Part shown: positions 43,947 to 54,582 of the stretch, one piece after another | Numbering within the stretch: the first letter of the stretch is position 1 | Layout: every line of letters begins with the position of its first letter | Assembly (NCBI GenBank): GCA_014529385.2 | Contig: CM043971.1 | Location: forward strand, 58,640,209-58,704,208 | Source: Adiantum capillus-veneris | Taxonomy: Eukaryota; Streptophyta; Polypodiopsida; Polypodiales; Pteridaceae | Reading direction: 5' to 3' | DNA: 64,000 nucleotides | Notes under the pieces: generated by a model | Told to the model about the DNA's origin: nothing | The model's input: the letters and a program-made list of their open reading frames with translations, nothing else | Database searches by the model: none | Position numbers and translations under genes: made by a program

Positions 43947-44147
43947 GATCAGTTCTCTTGCTAGGAGGAGATCCCACAAGAGCCTTGCTCTCATAGGAGG
44001 CTAGGGTAGTGTTAGTGGTCTCGTGTGCAATATCAAATGGTGGTAGCGGTTGCAGTTATGTGTACCTTGGTTCTATCCATCGGGGCTGTCAGAGCCACCC
44101 GTGGTCACTTGTATGAACAATTTTTCATGAGCGTGGTGAGCCTTTCC

Positions 44148-44207
<60 letters not shown>

Positions 44208-44241
44208 GATCAGTTCTCTTGCTAGGAGAAGATCCCACAAG
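43899..44241 (+). mobile_element. Candidate second SINE with (CT)n tail and 34-base TSD
   Basis: A 34-base sequence starting GATCAGTTCTCTTGCTAGGA occurs at 43947-43980 and again at 44208-44241 with one difference. Between them lie 175 bases (43981-44155) and a (CT)n run (44156-44205), the layout of a retroposon: duplication, body, tail, duplication. The body contains near-matches to pol III boxes (TGGTAGCGGTTG near 44040 and GGTTCTATCC near 44069, 29 bases apart). Another (CT)n run precedes the first duplication (43899-43945). Confidence 0.55.
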
Positions 44242-44389
44242 GGCTGGCATATCCACACAGTCCCAGCTTGTAGTAGTTGTATTTTTTGTTTCAGTTCTTT
44301 TTGATTCCGGACATGGTATCAAATTCACTATGCTGTAACAACTTGGTCTCATAGGTCATTTTGGCCTTTGAAGACGTTAATATATCATT

Positions 44390-44438
<49 letters not shown>
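44242..44438 (+). mobile_element. LINE 3' end with (TC)n tail, plus strand
   Basis: Contains CATAGGTCATTTTGGCC and GAAGACGTTAATATATCATT (44346-44388), followed directly by about 45 bases of TC repeat. This is the LINE terminus in forward orientation. The body is truncated to roughly 150 bases. Confidence 0.85.
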
Positions 44439-44439
<1 letters not shown>

Positions 44440-44529
44440 CGGAAGTGAAGGGAAGAGACAAGGGCTATATCCCTGTGTGTCTGGTTCCTCGCGCGCCCTG
44501 CTACTGGGCATTTGGCCTTGCTGCTATGC

Positions 44530-44530
<1 letters not shown>

Positions 44531-44572
<42 letters not shown>
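44531..44572. repeat. Poly-C tract of 42 bases
   Basis: An uninterrupted run of 42 C residues between GCTATGCA and AACTCTCTGC. On the other strand it is poly-G, able to form quadruplexes. The exact length in the genome is uncertain because assemblers and polymerases slip on such runs. Confidence 0.95.
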
Positions 44573-44574
<2 letters not shown>

Positions 44575-44629
44575 CTCTCTGCACGCGAACGGAATGTTGA
44601 AGGCACGAGCTCTTTGTGTGAATGCTACC

Positions 44630-44767
44630 GATGGCGTAGTGGACTGCTCTTCAGCAGATCGCGAGTAGCATATCCAGCAGGTCGCGAGCAGACTGTTGAT
44701 GGTGTAGCAGACTGCTCTCTAGTAAATCGCGAGTAGCATATCCAGGAGGACGCGAGCAGGCATATCA
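44630..44767. repeat. Two tandem ~68-base repeats
   Basis: Units begin GATGGCGTAGTGGACTGCTC and GATGGTGTAGCAGACTGCTC, both with ATCGCGAGTAGCATATCCAG and (G/C)TCGCGAGCAG-type ends. They lie just past the poly-C run and before the LINE ORF1 remnant. Function unknown. Confidence 0.75.
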
Positions 44768-44799
44768 GCTGATCATACACCGACCTGTGCTGGAAGGGG

Positions 44800-45640
44800 C
44801 GTCAGTAGAGGGTGAAACGAGAGAGTGCCTGGCGTGCATTCCTTGTGTCTTCTTCCCTACCCTCCATGCCTTTGTATGAGTAGCCTCACTACCCATCATG
44901 CGGAGAAGTTCTTTGACTTTCCCTTCCACATCATCTCGGTCTTTTAGACCAGTTATTCATACATGTAGAGCTCTAGTCTTCCTTCGCTGCTCTTCTCCTA
45001 AAGTCATGTTGATGATTGTAAGAGTGGGGATAGATGTGGTTTCTTTCCCTTTCCCTTTCTTAGCGACTTCTATCCATTTCTCGGACTTCTTTTGTGTCTT
45101 CGTGATTACATCCACCCACGAACACGTCTTTGCCACATTCTGTTTCTCTTCCTCTTTGATCATCCGTACCTGTTCCTTGATGACCTTGATTTCCTATATC
45201 ACCAAGGGCTGAAATTCACCTTCCTCTAGTCCATGGCTTGCTCTATCAGCAAGCTCTTGCTTGAGGACTGAGACCTCTTCTTTAAGTGCTTGTGAATCCG
45301 CCTTAAGTGCTTGTATCTTTGTGTGCATGTCCTCTTTCTCCTTCTTCCATTGCGTGCCTTCGTTGAGGAACATTTGAAGAAGGTTGGCCTTCTCCTTTCA
45401 CCATCCTTCCATCTCTGCTTTCCGTTCCTTCATCTCCCTTTCCACTTGTGTTATCCGCTTGTTTGTAAGCATGAAAGTTGCCTTTGTATGGGACTTGCAA
45501 ACTGGTGAAGCGCTCATGATCTCCATCATAATGGCCCTTGTTGCATAGGCCCTCACTTCTGCTCGTGTTTGGTAACACTGCTGAATATTGATTGGGTTCT
45601 GCTGCTCCAACCCGCACTGGCTAAACGCGATGGCTGGAAA
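44800..45640 (-). pseudogene. LINE ORF1 remnant: coiled coil and RRM-like domain
   Basis: On the minus strand: a Glu/Lys-rich coiled-coil part (45200-45630; EREMKERKAEMEGW), then IKEEEKQNVAKTCSWVDVI, KKGKGKETTSIPT, EEQRRKTRALHV (44957-45163), continuing as DRDDVEGKVKELLRMMGS and AWRVGKK toward 44850. The last part resembles the RNA-binding domain of LINE ORF1 proteins. It is frameshifted at least three times. The same order is seen at 17936-18454. The 5' side near 45640-45815 has two copies of GGAGCTCCA(C/T)GCGATGGGCTGGCT-like sequence. Confidence 0.7.
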
Positions 45641-45788
45641 CAATGGAGCGATGGCTGATGCTGGGAGCTCCACGCGATGGGCTGGCTAGGTTGGATGCGC
45701 AAGGGGCTGAACTGCTGTCCCACGCCAGAGCTGCTGCAAAGTGTGAGAGAGCTGCTGGAGCTCCATGCGATGGGCTGGCTGACACCTC

Positions 45789-45823
45789 ACGCACACACAC
45801 ACACACACACACAGAGAGAGATG
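45789..45823. repeat. (CA)n with short (GA)n
   Basis: About 24 bases of CA repeat followed by AGAGAGAGA at the 3' end of a minus-strand LINE copy. Confidence 0.93.
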
Positions 45824-46498
45824 AAACGAAATGAAATGTTATATTAACGTCTTCAAAAGGCCAAAGTGACCTATGAGACCAAAAAGTTACAATGTGGTGG
45901 ATCTGATACAAAGTCACAGTAACAAAAGTAACAAAATGACAAAATGAAAATACTATGCTATGGAATCCTAAACTGCTAGGTGTGAACTAAGCAGCTAGCT
46001 AGGATAGCTAAATCACAAGAGAGATCACAAGAGATCCAGCATCGGTCGTTGGCGGATGTCATCAATCTCCTCCATGGTCAGTAGTGTGACCAGGTGTCGT
46101 GCATGTCCGGCCAAAGTGATCCAGATCCTCTGATGCAGCCTCCGTCAATGCTGTGTAGTCCTCTGCAGTCGTGGGCATCTGGATCTCCCCATCTCGGTCA
46201 CTCGATTGATCAGTGTGCCTCTGGTGTAAGGTGACAAACTCTGCTGTGGTGGTAGCTCCTCCGGGTGTCCAATGTCTGCTCTAAAGAAGGCTGTGATCTG
46301 TCTCTGAGACTGCCTAGCCTGTCCTCTCGTCAGGCTCTCTCTGTGTTTGCGTAGCTCGAGCAAAAACAAACCCAGGCATCTCTGATCCTCGTACCGCATG
46401 ACTCTGGAGAGTGGTCCAAATGCCTCTCTAAACAAGCAGTGGAAGCAGCCTCGTATCTCGTAGTAGACGGGGCAGTGGCATGTGTAGTGCAACTCTGT
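45824..46498 (-). mobile_element. 5'-truncated LINE copy
   Basis: 3' terminus at 45824 (GACGTTAATATAAC, TTTCATTTCG), 3' UTR, and the end of ORF2 (46145-46492: HYTCHCPVYYEIRGCFH with Zn-binding His/Cys, then MRYEDQRCLGLFLLEL). It breaks in ORF2 at about 46498, exactly where the 3' terminus of the next LINE copy starts. It therefore inserted at the tail of that LINE. Confidence 0.88.
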
Positions 46499-46699
46499 GA
46501 GAAATGAAATGATATATTGACGTCTTCAAAAGGCCAAAATGGCCTATGAGACCAAGCCGTTACAATATAGTGAATCTGATACCATGTCCGAAATAAAAAA
46601 GAACTGAAACAGAATACAATGTGTAGTACAATGAAAGAAGGGGGGGGAGGGGGGAAGATATAGTGGAGATCCATCCTCATCTGCACTCTGAACGTCGAG

Positions 46700-49600
46700 A
46701 GAGTATGGCTCGAATCCTTTGCTGAAGTCTCCGTCGATGTTGTGTAGCCCCTCTCCTCAATTGTGGGCGTCTAGATCTCCCTAGCTCCAATGCTCGGTCT
46801 ATGAGAATGCCAGTAGCGGTAGTATGAGTGCAGGTAGAGCTCTGCAATGGTGTCTGCTCCTCTGGGGTCCAATATCTAGTGTAAAGAAATCTGTAATCTG
46901 TCTTTGGGACCGTCTCTCTCCAGCTCTCCTCAGTAAAGTGTCTCTGTGCCTGTGTAACTCAAGTAGAAACAGTCCAAGACATCTCTGATCCTCATAGCTC
47001 ATGACCCTAGATAGAGGCCCAAAACCCTCTCTGAATAGACAATAGAAACGGCCTCGTATCTCATAGTACACTGTGCAATGACATATGTAATGTAACTCTG
47101 TCTCTGGCTCTAGATGACATAAGCGGCATATCCTTCTATCTGCTGGTATCCCTCTGAATCTACCAGTCTCAATCTCGAGCTGATGTGAGGATGTGCATAT
47201 CTGGCCAATGGCACAACGCAAGCCATGAGAAAGATGTGTGCCCATATAGCTAGGTCAAATCACAAACCCATCCCCTGTGAGGTGGAGAAGATTCTCTTTA
47301 TAGAAAGCCATCTTCGTGCCCAACTCCTGTACCGGCTCTATCCATGTCCTCCTCGTGTCCAGCTGGATCAGGTTGTCACAAGACGGGCACCACGTGCCAA
47401 TAGAAAAGAACAGACTGAACAGACTTTTAGCACTTCAATAACAACTGTTCAATAACAACTGAACTGAGAGAGAGAGAGAGAGACAACACGCAACACGGAG
47501 TGACAGAAGTGCACCCCAGAGAGTATTGGCCCCAAACCTTGGCGCCCCTTTCAGTATTTCTTTATATTACTACTGATTCACAAAGTACAACAGTCAGGGA
47601 GCACCTCCTCTGCAATCTGCGCGCTGAAGAGTGCCAGAGAGGGCCCCCAAGGCTCATATTTAAAGGCCCAAAGCCTAAAAGCATCAAATATGAAAAGCTG
47701 ACCCCAAAAAATCACTTTCCTAAAATTTGGGGATTTCCCTAAAAATCCGCTGCGAATTCCAGAACGTCAATACAGGTGCCACATCATCATATTTTGATGT
47801 GCAAAGTCTTTTGAGTGTGTTCTGCTTTATTTTTAATGCTTTTATGTCACTTGGGGCCCCATCGGATGGGGTCCCCATAAGTTGGTAGGACTTCTTCTTC
47901 TGTTACTTGTTCTTCTAGGGTTTCTAGAATTAGGGTTTGTAGGTTTTAGGGTTAGGGTTTCTGCTCTCGGGCAACCACATCATCACTTTGTGACACTTCT
48001 TCTGTTACTTGTTCTTCTTAGGGTTTAGACCCCTCAGCCAGTAGCTCCGTCTGCAGTAGGTCGACACGTCAGCAGTTTGTTACACAGATCCTGACGAATG
48101 TCTCTAGTAATCTCCACCCGTGTCAGAGACATCAAGGGTGCCTGTAGAGAATATTGAAAAGGAGGCAGCCTGTCCATGGTGAAGCCATGTGTCTAAAACC
48201 ATGATGTCATCTATGCATACCAGCATGATGTATCCCCCTATAGAGCTAGCTGTCTGGAGGACTCTAGGGCCAGCCTGGCATATCTGTCTCTGGTAGTATC
48301 GCATAGGCTGTGTACAAAAGAGACTGATTTGGTAAGCGCCTCAATCTCCATAGGGGGGGCACCTAACTCCGCTCGAATGATATCATGTGGTACGGACGCC
48401 TTGGCTCTAATCAGCTGAGAGATCATTGATATCAAGGACCTCTCCATACGTCTCCAACCATCCTAGCCTACAAAAGGTCCCCAAACCTGCACCCCATATA
48501 GCATAGTAGATGCAACCAAAGTATCAAAGAGCCATAGCTTTGTCCTAGGTTCCTGAAACTGAACCTGCGAACACATCCTCTCTAGTCCTCCCAAAGCCGC
48601 ATAAGCTCTAGTCAGTCTAGTCTCTGCTGCTCTTCTCAAAGAAAATCTCGGCCCAGTGAAGACTGCCCCTAGGTAAGTGTACGCATCTGTATACTCCACA
48701 ATCTCCGGACCATATGTGAAAGTAGGTGCTGATTTCCTGATCCACTGTGGTGTGGTGTTAAACACCATAACCTTGGTTTTACCAAGGTTTACACACAATC
48801 CACTATCCTCTGAAAAACTGTGTAGTGCATCCAAATGTCGCATACCCTCTAGTGAGTCAGATATCAACACAATATCATCAGCATATAACAACAATGCGAT
48901 CCACGTCCCTGCCAGCTGGGCACCTCTGTCACCCTCTCTGTCAATGTAATCAGACACCTCATCAACATATACCAAATAGAGTAGGAGACAATGGGCAGCC
49001 ATGTTTCACCCAAATAGTAGAGTGAACTAAAACAGATACCCCTTCTGGAGTGCGTACATGTCCCATCACTAATCTATACAAAGCCATACTCCCCCAGATC
49101 AACTCTATGGGCACCCCCATCTCCTGTAGTCTGCGCATCAATCGAGCTCTCGGTACCATGTCAAATGCTTTGCGGAAATCCACAAAGCTACAATAAATCC
49201 GTCTCGCATGTGACCTGCCCTCCTCAATTATGGCTTTGAGTGTCAAACTACGATCAAGAGTGGAGAAACCCCTCCTGAAACCGGCCTGACCCTTTGCCCG
49301 TACCCCCTCATCCTCTGCCCAAATACTCAAGCGCTGCTCAAGAATGGATGCATACAACCGTGCCAATGTGTGTCCAACCATAATAGTGCGGTAGTTCCCA
49401 TGCTCTGTAGGATCCCCTTCCTTGAAGATAGGCACAATATTAGAAAACCTCCAAGTCTCAGGTAACCCCTCACACCTGGCACGATTGAATAACACTGCAA
49501 GAACCTCCATCAGCATATCCCTAGCATGTATAAAGTGCTCCGCTACTAGACCGTCATGATCATATGCCCTCCTTCACTGAGAGGCCTGTACCAGCTGTGC

Positions 49601-50086
49601 TAGCTGTGCCTTTCCATATACAAAATATCCTCTGTATAAACTAAATCAGTCTCTGGTGTAAATGTATAACGAGTGTGTGACCTGCCTCCTGATGTCTGGG
49701 CTGTACTATATTGGAATGAAACAGATAGTGTCAAGAGAGCATGATCTATTGCTACGCCCACTGGCCTTGCTCCCATTGTGAAATCCTGAATGCAAGGGAT
49801 AAAGCTCGGCTGTGTCATAACATAGTCCATTGTACTGGCCCCTTGTCTGTGTGAAAAACATGTAAAGCCGGTTGCTCCAAGAAATCGCTGTAAGCCGTTA
49901 AGTATGGCTAACCCATGTGCAGTCGTCATCTCTATGAGGTATCTCCCATACTCCGTTTGCTCTCTGTCATGTGAGCGTCTGTCAAGCCCCAATTCCCCCA
50001 CATCAAGCTCTCTAAGCATCTCTCTGAAGTGTCGTAGAAGACTGTCTGAGAGTTGCCCGTTCGAGCATTGAAGTCCCCTAGGAGGA

Positions 50087-50091
<5 letters not shown>
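46700..50091 (-). pseudogene. LINE ORF2: endonuclease, RT, Zn domain (split by LTR)
   Basis: Endonuclease: GDFNARTGNSQT (near 50060-50090), GATGFTCF, TMDYVMT (the usual D-Y signature) and AIDHALLTLS (near 49745), a nearly complete APE-type C-terminal half. RT: VPIFKEGDPTEHGNYRTI, QAGFRRGFSTLDRS, VDFRKAFDMVPR, VKHGCPLSPT, and an intact LLYADDIVLIS (48895-48920), against YAND in the first copy. The Zn domain near 47100 reads CRLCHLEPETELHYICH. Breaks: a shift near 48990, deletion near 49550, LTR at 47374-48084 and several stops. Most informative copy for rebuilding the family's relationships. Confidence 0.9.
47374..48084 (-). mobile_element. Solo LTR inserted in LINE ORF2
   Basis: On the minus strand it runs TGTAACAAACTGCTGACGTG to GTCTTGTGACA, 711 bases with TG...CA ends. 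CAGGT precedes and CAGAT follows, a 5-base duplication with one change; removing the LTR restores LINE continuity (compare 3775-3795). It has the AAAGAAATACTG/GGGGCGCC block (47541-47563) and TTAGGGTTT-type repeats near 47915-47965 like family B LTRs, but the rest differs. It is a distant family B relative. Confidence 0.85.
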
Positions 50092-50144
<53 letters not shown>

Positions 50145-50591
50145 AATGAAATGTAACACTAACGTCTTCAAAAGGCCAAAATGAGATATAAGACCAAAAG
50201 GTTACATGTGGTGAATCTAATACCAGGTTTGGGTACAAAAAGTACAAAGAACTGAAAAGAAAATAGTGGCTAAGGGTGGGGTGAAAGCTGATACAAAAGG
50301 AATACAAAGGGTGAGCTGATACAATGGAGCTCTCTGATAGTCGAGGCATCATATACATATACATCAGTATCCGGGACGGCTCCTATGTCGCGCCAGTATG
50401 GTATGGATCCTCTGTCGCAATCTGCGTCGATATCGAGAGGGTCCTCTCATCCGTGGGCAATGGGACGCGCCAACTCTATCGCCCGATCAAGCAGTATGCC
50501 TTTGGTGCCTCTGGTGTTGTTATGCTCTGGGGGTTGCTCGAATTCCTCTATCTGTACTGAGTGGAAGAAATCTGTAATCTTCTGCTGTCAC
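50092..50591 (-). mobile_element. (GA)n and 5'-truncated LINE 3' end
   Basis: GA repeat at 50092-50136, then the LINE terminus (complement reads GACGTTAGTGTTACATTTCA) and 3' UTR, with the end of ORF2 (50385-50590: ATCCTCTGTCGCAATCTGCG matches 3125-3145). It inserted into the endonuclease of the LINE at 46499-50091 and is cut at 50591 by a Tat-like LTR. Confidence 0.82.
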
Positions 50592-51151
50592 TGTAGCGCG
50601 GATAATGTGTCGTTCTCTCTACAGTGGGTGGTCCTCAGTGCAATGTGCGTGACAATCTCACTCAAACAGACTGAATCTCCCTCACACAGACTGAACAGAA
50701 AGGAAACAATAGACGTCAACAAAGCTCACAAAGACACGACAGCAAACCAGAACATATGACTCGACTATCTCAAAGACTGATACAGACTCTGGCGTGGCAG
50801 CACACTCAGCTCGAGCCCAGGACTCACAGGTACAATGGGGTGGTCGAGGCTCAGATGTGCCAGGATGGTGAAGACGTGCTCTACGTACAAGATAATGCCA
50901 CTGGCCCAAAACGACTACTCATATGTACAATCATCAAGAGCCACCAACGGCTCATAAAGAACATCATCTAAGTCTATCCCAATTGGGTGGCGGTGGTGAC
51001 CTGGCCACGATGTCCACTAGACCACCCTATCCCTGCCTCGTGTCCCTGCCCAAAGAGTCCGTCTAGTGTGAACCGACCAGACCAAAGACCAACTGACCAA
51101 AGCCAAACTGTAAACTACTGTCCCGTGAAAGTGACACCGTAGCCTGCTACA
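50592..51151 (-). repeat. 3' LTR of minus-strand Tat-like element
   Basis: Minus strand from TGTAGCAGGCTACGG (ending 51151) to CGCGCTACA (50592); 560 bases with TGTAGC/GCTACA inverted ends. It aligns with 39685-40285 and 42545-43113. Confidence 0.88.
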
Positions 51152-51217
51152 GGTTGCCCGCCACAAGACCGCTGCCCGTCCCGGGGAGCAGAACTGAAGA
51201 TTTGAAATATCGGCGAT

Positions 51218-53226
51218 CTACTGTTGGTGGTCGGATGATGGAGGAGGAGGAGGAGGCTGATAGAAAGGTGGGTAAGGAGATGGAGGCCAAGTGTATGGTG
51301 ATGAGTAGTTGCCATGAGGAGGGTACATCGGGTATGGAGTAGCCACCCCATGAGTAGCAGGCTGCGTCGGGTGAGGGTGAGTAGGTGGAGCTAGTGGAAA
51401 CCCAGGAAAAGACTGGGCAGGCTGCGAGGGTGGAACAGGTTGTTGGAATCCAGGGAAGCCATAGAAGTGCTGAGGAAAGGATGAGGACTGGGAGGGGGAG
51501 GCCATAGAGGGTCCATGAAATTGTGAAGAGACCGATCCTGCTGGCTTAGACTCCATATTGGAAGGATTTTCTTTCTCTGTTGTTTGAGAATCCCGTGAAT
51601 GTGCTTTGGAAACATCCGTCTGTGTCTGTATCTGTGTTGCCATAGCAGGAACTTGCGAAGAAACCGGGGTTGTAGTTGTAGTTGTAGCAGTAGTTGTAGC
51701 TGGAACTGGCTGTGAAATGGCTACAGCTTGGTATTTTGCACATGAGGGACACAGTGTATGTACCACAGGAGAGAGGTCCTAAACTGCTGCGGTCATATCA
51801 TTTGCCTCTTATAACTGTTTTTGCTGAGTGTGGACAATATGTTTGAGGTCCACTACTTGTTGAGTTAAGATTCTTATGCGATCTTGAGCTATAGCAATGA
51901 AATTGTCCCTATCCATCGCTCGTTGAAGATGAGCTTGCACTTCTCTTGTCATACCGTCATAGCAAGCGCGATGCAGACCATTGGTACCTTGCAATGAGAG
52001 GGCTTCATTGATAATCGTCGAAATAGCTTTTCTGTCCGCCTCTAAGAGTCTGTCGGCCTGAGGCGCAAAAGTCTCATATATGTCATGCTTTTCAGATGTA
52101 GGTGTCCCAGAGCTAGATGCCACTGCAGTATCCCTAGGTGTCCCTGCACTAAGAGTAGTACGTGGTGCTGGCAACACAACTGGAGGTTGTGTTTTAGTGA
52201 CTGCAACACTACTCACAAGAGGTGGTGTGAAAGTTGAGGTGGCCACAAAAGTTGACATACGCACTGTTGGAGTTGTAGTATGGACGTCAGAGATTTTGAC
52301 CTGTGATTCTAAGAAGGGTAGTGTTGCTAGCTGCTCAGACGAATCTTTTTGTACCTTTGCCCTCTTGCGCAAGATGCCTTTCCCTTTGGCCATTTTGGAA
52401 CGGTTTTGTTCTTTTGGGTCATCTTGAAGGGTGAGAACAGCTGTTGCATCTGCCTTGTGCTGCATAATCTGCACTACCCAATACATAATAGGGGCTGCAT
52501 AGCAATTGAACCTTTCCGCTTTGCCTTGTCCTGTAGCGCTTTAAACAGCAGATGGTGAAATGGGTACGGCAGGCAGTGGTAGAGACAAAAAAGAGCATCG
52601 CATATTGCTGGAGAAGATGGAACCCCTGTTCTTTCCGGTACGCGCAGTAAAAAATAATACTGTAACACTGAATACAACTGCTGACTCCTGTGATAGTCTG
52701 GATGTGAGTCCAGCAAAAGTTCCTGACAAGCATTTGCAGTTTCTTCTGGTGAGAGATTCGAGAAAGTTTTGGTTGCGGGCAGAGGTGCGAGCACCGTCAA
52801 TATTCCCATAGCCTGTCCGATATCCTCCACTGTAAGTGCAGTACCATTCAGCTTTGGAAAAGTGAGCAAGAGGGAACATAGCTTGGCAGTAGAGATATTA
52901 CAGGATAAATCGGCCTGAGCCAAATTTTGAAGACCCAAGTGTATCATTTGCTGCTGAGAGAACACATCCTTGAGTGCTGGATTCGGAGCCTGTAAATGAT
53001 ATATCATTACTAAAGGTACCTTGGAGAGGGCACCAGACGGGCGAGGCACCTGGAGAGTGGTGACCTTGTCAGCAGTGACTGACTAGGGTGAATCTTCCTT
53101 TGAAGATTCCTCTGAAAGCTACTCTGAACTAGGAGTGTAATCTGATTTACTGTCAGAGCTATCCCCAGAGGCAGAGGACTCTTCCTCCGATTGGAGATGC
53201 TTTTCTCTATTCCGAGTTCTAACCAT
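51218..53226 (-). pseudogene. ORF X: conserved unknown protein of Tat-like element
   Basis: Start ATG at 53226 (MVRTRNREKHLQSEEESSAS). TAG codons occur at about residues 38 and 48. Then a 190-codon frame (52474-53049: SGALSKVPLVMIYHL, LKDVFSQQQMIHLGLQNLAQ, TFSNLSPEETANACQELLLD), a shifted 225-codon frame (51809-52486: YWVVQIMQHK, a basic stretch, QADRLLEADRKAISTII, GLHRACYDGMTREVQAHL, and a Gln-rich coil ending VHTQQKQL), then stops, LCPSCAKY and a Thr/Ser/Pro-rich tail with TWPPSPYPPFYQPPPPPP (51218-51766). Length is about 670 codons, similar to the plus copy. No known domain recognised; a structural or RNA/DNA-binding role is possible. Confidence 0.75.
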
Positions 53227-54582
53227 CTTGATAAACTGTGTCTGAGAATCTATACTGATTGATGATGAGTCCCACTGTGTGTAGCAGGAGCAAGGGCAAG
53301 ACCCAATTCTGTACTGGATGACTGACTGAATGGTGTATCAAGGCTATAATAAAGGCTCTTTGCTTTTCCCTTTTGCTTTTCGCATGTAAAACGTTCTCTC
53401 CTCTTCTCTTTTGCTTTTCGCAGGTAAAATATGCCCTTGTTTAGAAGTGAGAAACCGCCCGAATTGCTTTTCGCAGGATAAGTGGCGCTTGCTTTTTTTT
53501 TTTTTTTTCCGAAATAGTCTAGAGGCGAGGGCGCTAGGAAGGCTAGGACGAGGGAACAGGTTAGGTGAGAGACGAGGGCTAGGTCTAGGGGCGAGGGGCT
53601 AGAGGCTAGGGGCGAGGGACTAGGGGCTAGGGGCGAGGGCGAGGGGGAAGGGGAGAGGCAAGGGCGGGAGGGTGAGGGGGGCTAGGGCGAGAGGCGAGGG
53701 GGTAGGGGCGAGGGAATAGGGGGTGAGGGCGAGGGAATAGCGGTAAGGGGGCGAGGGCGAGGGGAAGGAGGCGAGGGCGAGAGGAGGGGGGGCTAGGGTG
53801 AGAGGCGAGGGGCTAGAGGCAAGGGGCTAGGGCGAGCGGTGAGGGGCTAGGGGCTATGGGCGAGGGAATAGGGGGTGAGGGTGAGGGGCTAGGGGCGAGG
53901 GAATAGGGGTAAGGGGGCGAGGGATAAGTTAGGTCAAGGGCGAAGCAGGCCAAGGCTAGGGCGAGGGCGGGAGTAAGGGAGCCAAAGGCGAGGAGAGAGG
54001 GAAAGCACTAGGGCTAGGATTAGGGCTAGGGGGGTTGAGAGGATAGACAAAGTCGAGGGTAGAAAAATAAAGAGGGAGTTTTAACGCGTAGGAACTATCC
54101 CAGAGTCCTTAAAGATTTAGCGACGACCAATATATATACTTGATTAATAGAAAGCATGGATAATTTCGAGGTACTCAGAAAGAATCAGCAGTGGTAGATA
54201 AAACGCGAAGTACTTTCATAAATACCCCACTCAATGATACAAAGGCATTTATGCATATCAAAGAACTGAGTTTCACTTGAGAGGCAAAAGCTGAGAAAAG
54301 GAACTGAGTCGAGATTGAGGATTGAGGAGATTAGGTTATGTCCAAAACCGACAGGGATTGAAGACAGAGAGAGTGAAGGATAGAGTTGATCCAAGTCCAG
54401 AATCAAACCTATGAGCTTAACAGAGTCTGCAGAAGGAGAGCTGTCTAAGGAGAGGGTCTAAGAGATAAGATAAAACGGAACAGCAAGATGCCGAAGATAG
54501 TGATTCCGAAGTTATTTAAAGGTTCAAGAGTCGGCGAAGCTCAACACTTGATTGTCGCGCGGTTAGACCCTTGAGCGGCAGC
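53227..54582 (-). other. Tat-like region between integrase and ORF X, G-rich on plus strand
   Basis: Noncoding. 53515-54050 is a purine-rich minisatellite on the plus strand with units like GGGGCGAGGG and GGGCTAGGGG; on the element strand it is CCCTCGCCCCTAGCCC. A T18 run is at 53490-53508 next to GCTTTTCGCA, a motif repeated about four times at 53363-53475. A SINE 3' end fragment (GTTTTAACGCGTAGGAACTATCCC) is recognisable at 54078-54113. The last 400 bases toward pol are ordinary sequence. Confidence 0.75.

Larger units (their letters stand above)
46499..50091 (-). mobile_element. Longest LINE copy after solo LTR removal
   Basis: 3' UTR at 46499-46690, ORF2 end at 46700-47370, a solo LTR insertion (47374-48084), and ORF2 continuing 48085-50091. 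It stops in the endonuclease motif GDFNAR near 50080, where a GA run and another LINE 3' end begin. A G8AGGGGGGA run at 46639-46654 lies in the 3' UTR. Confidence 0.88.

Noticed and set aside
44361-44736. Proline-rich ORFs around 44530
   Set aside because: They are the translation of the 42-base poly-C run in three frames.
53515-54050. Telomere or interstitial telomeric repeat
   Set aside because: Units are GGGGCGAGGG/GGGCTAGGGG, not the plant TTTAGGG repeat, and the same tract lies in the same place in a second retroelement.
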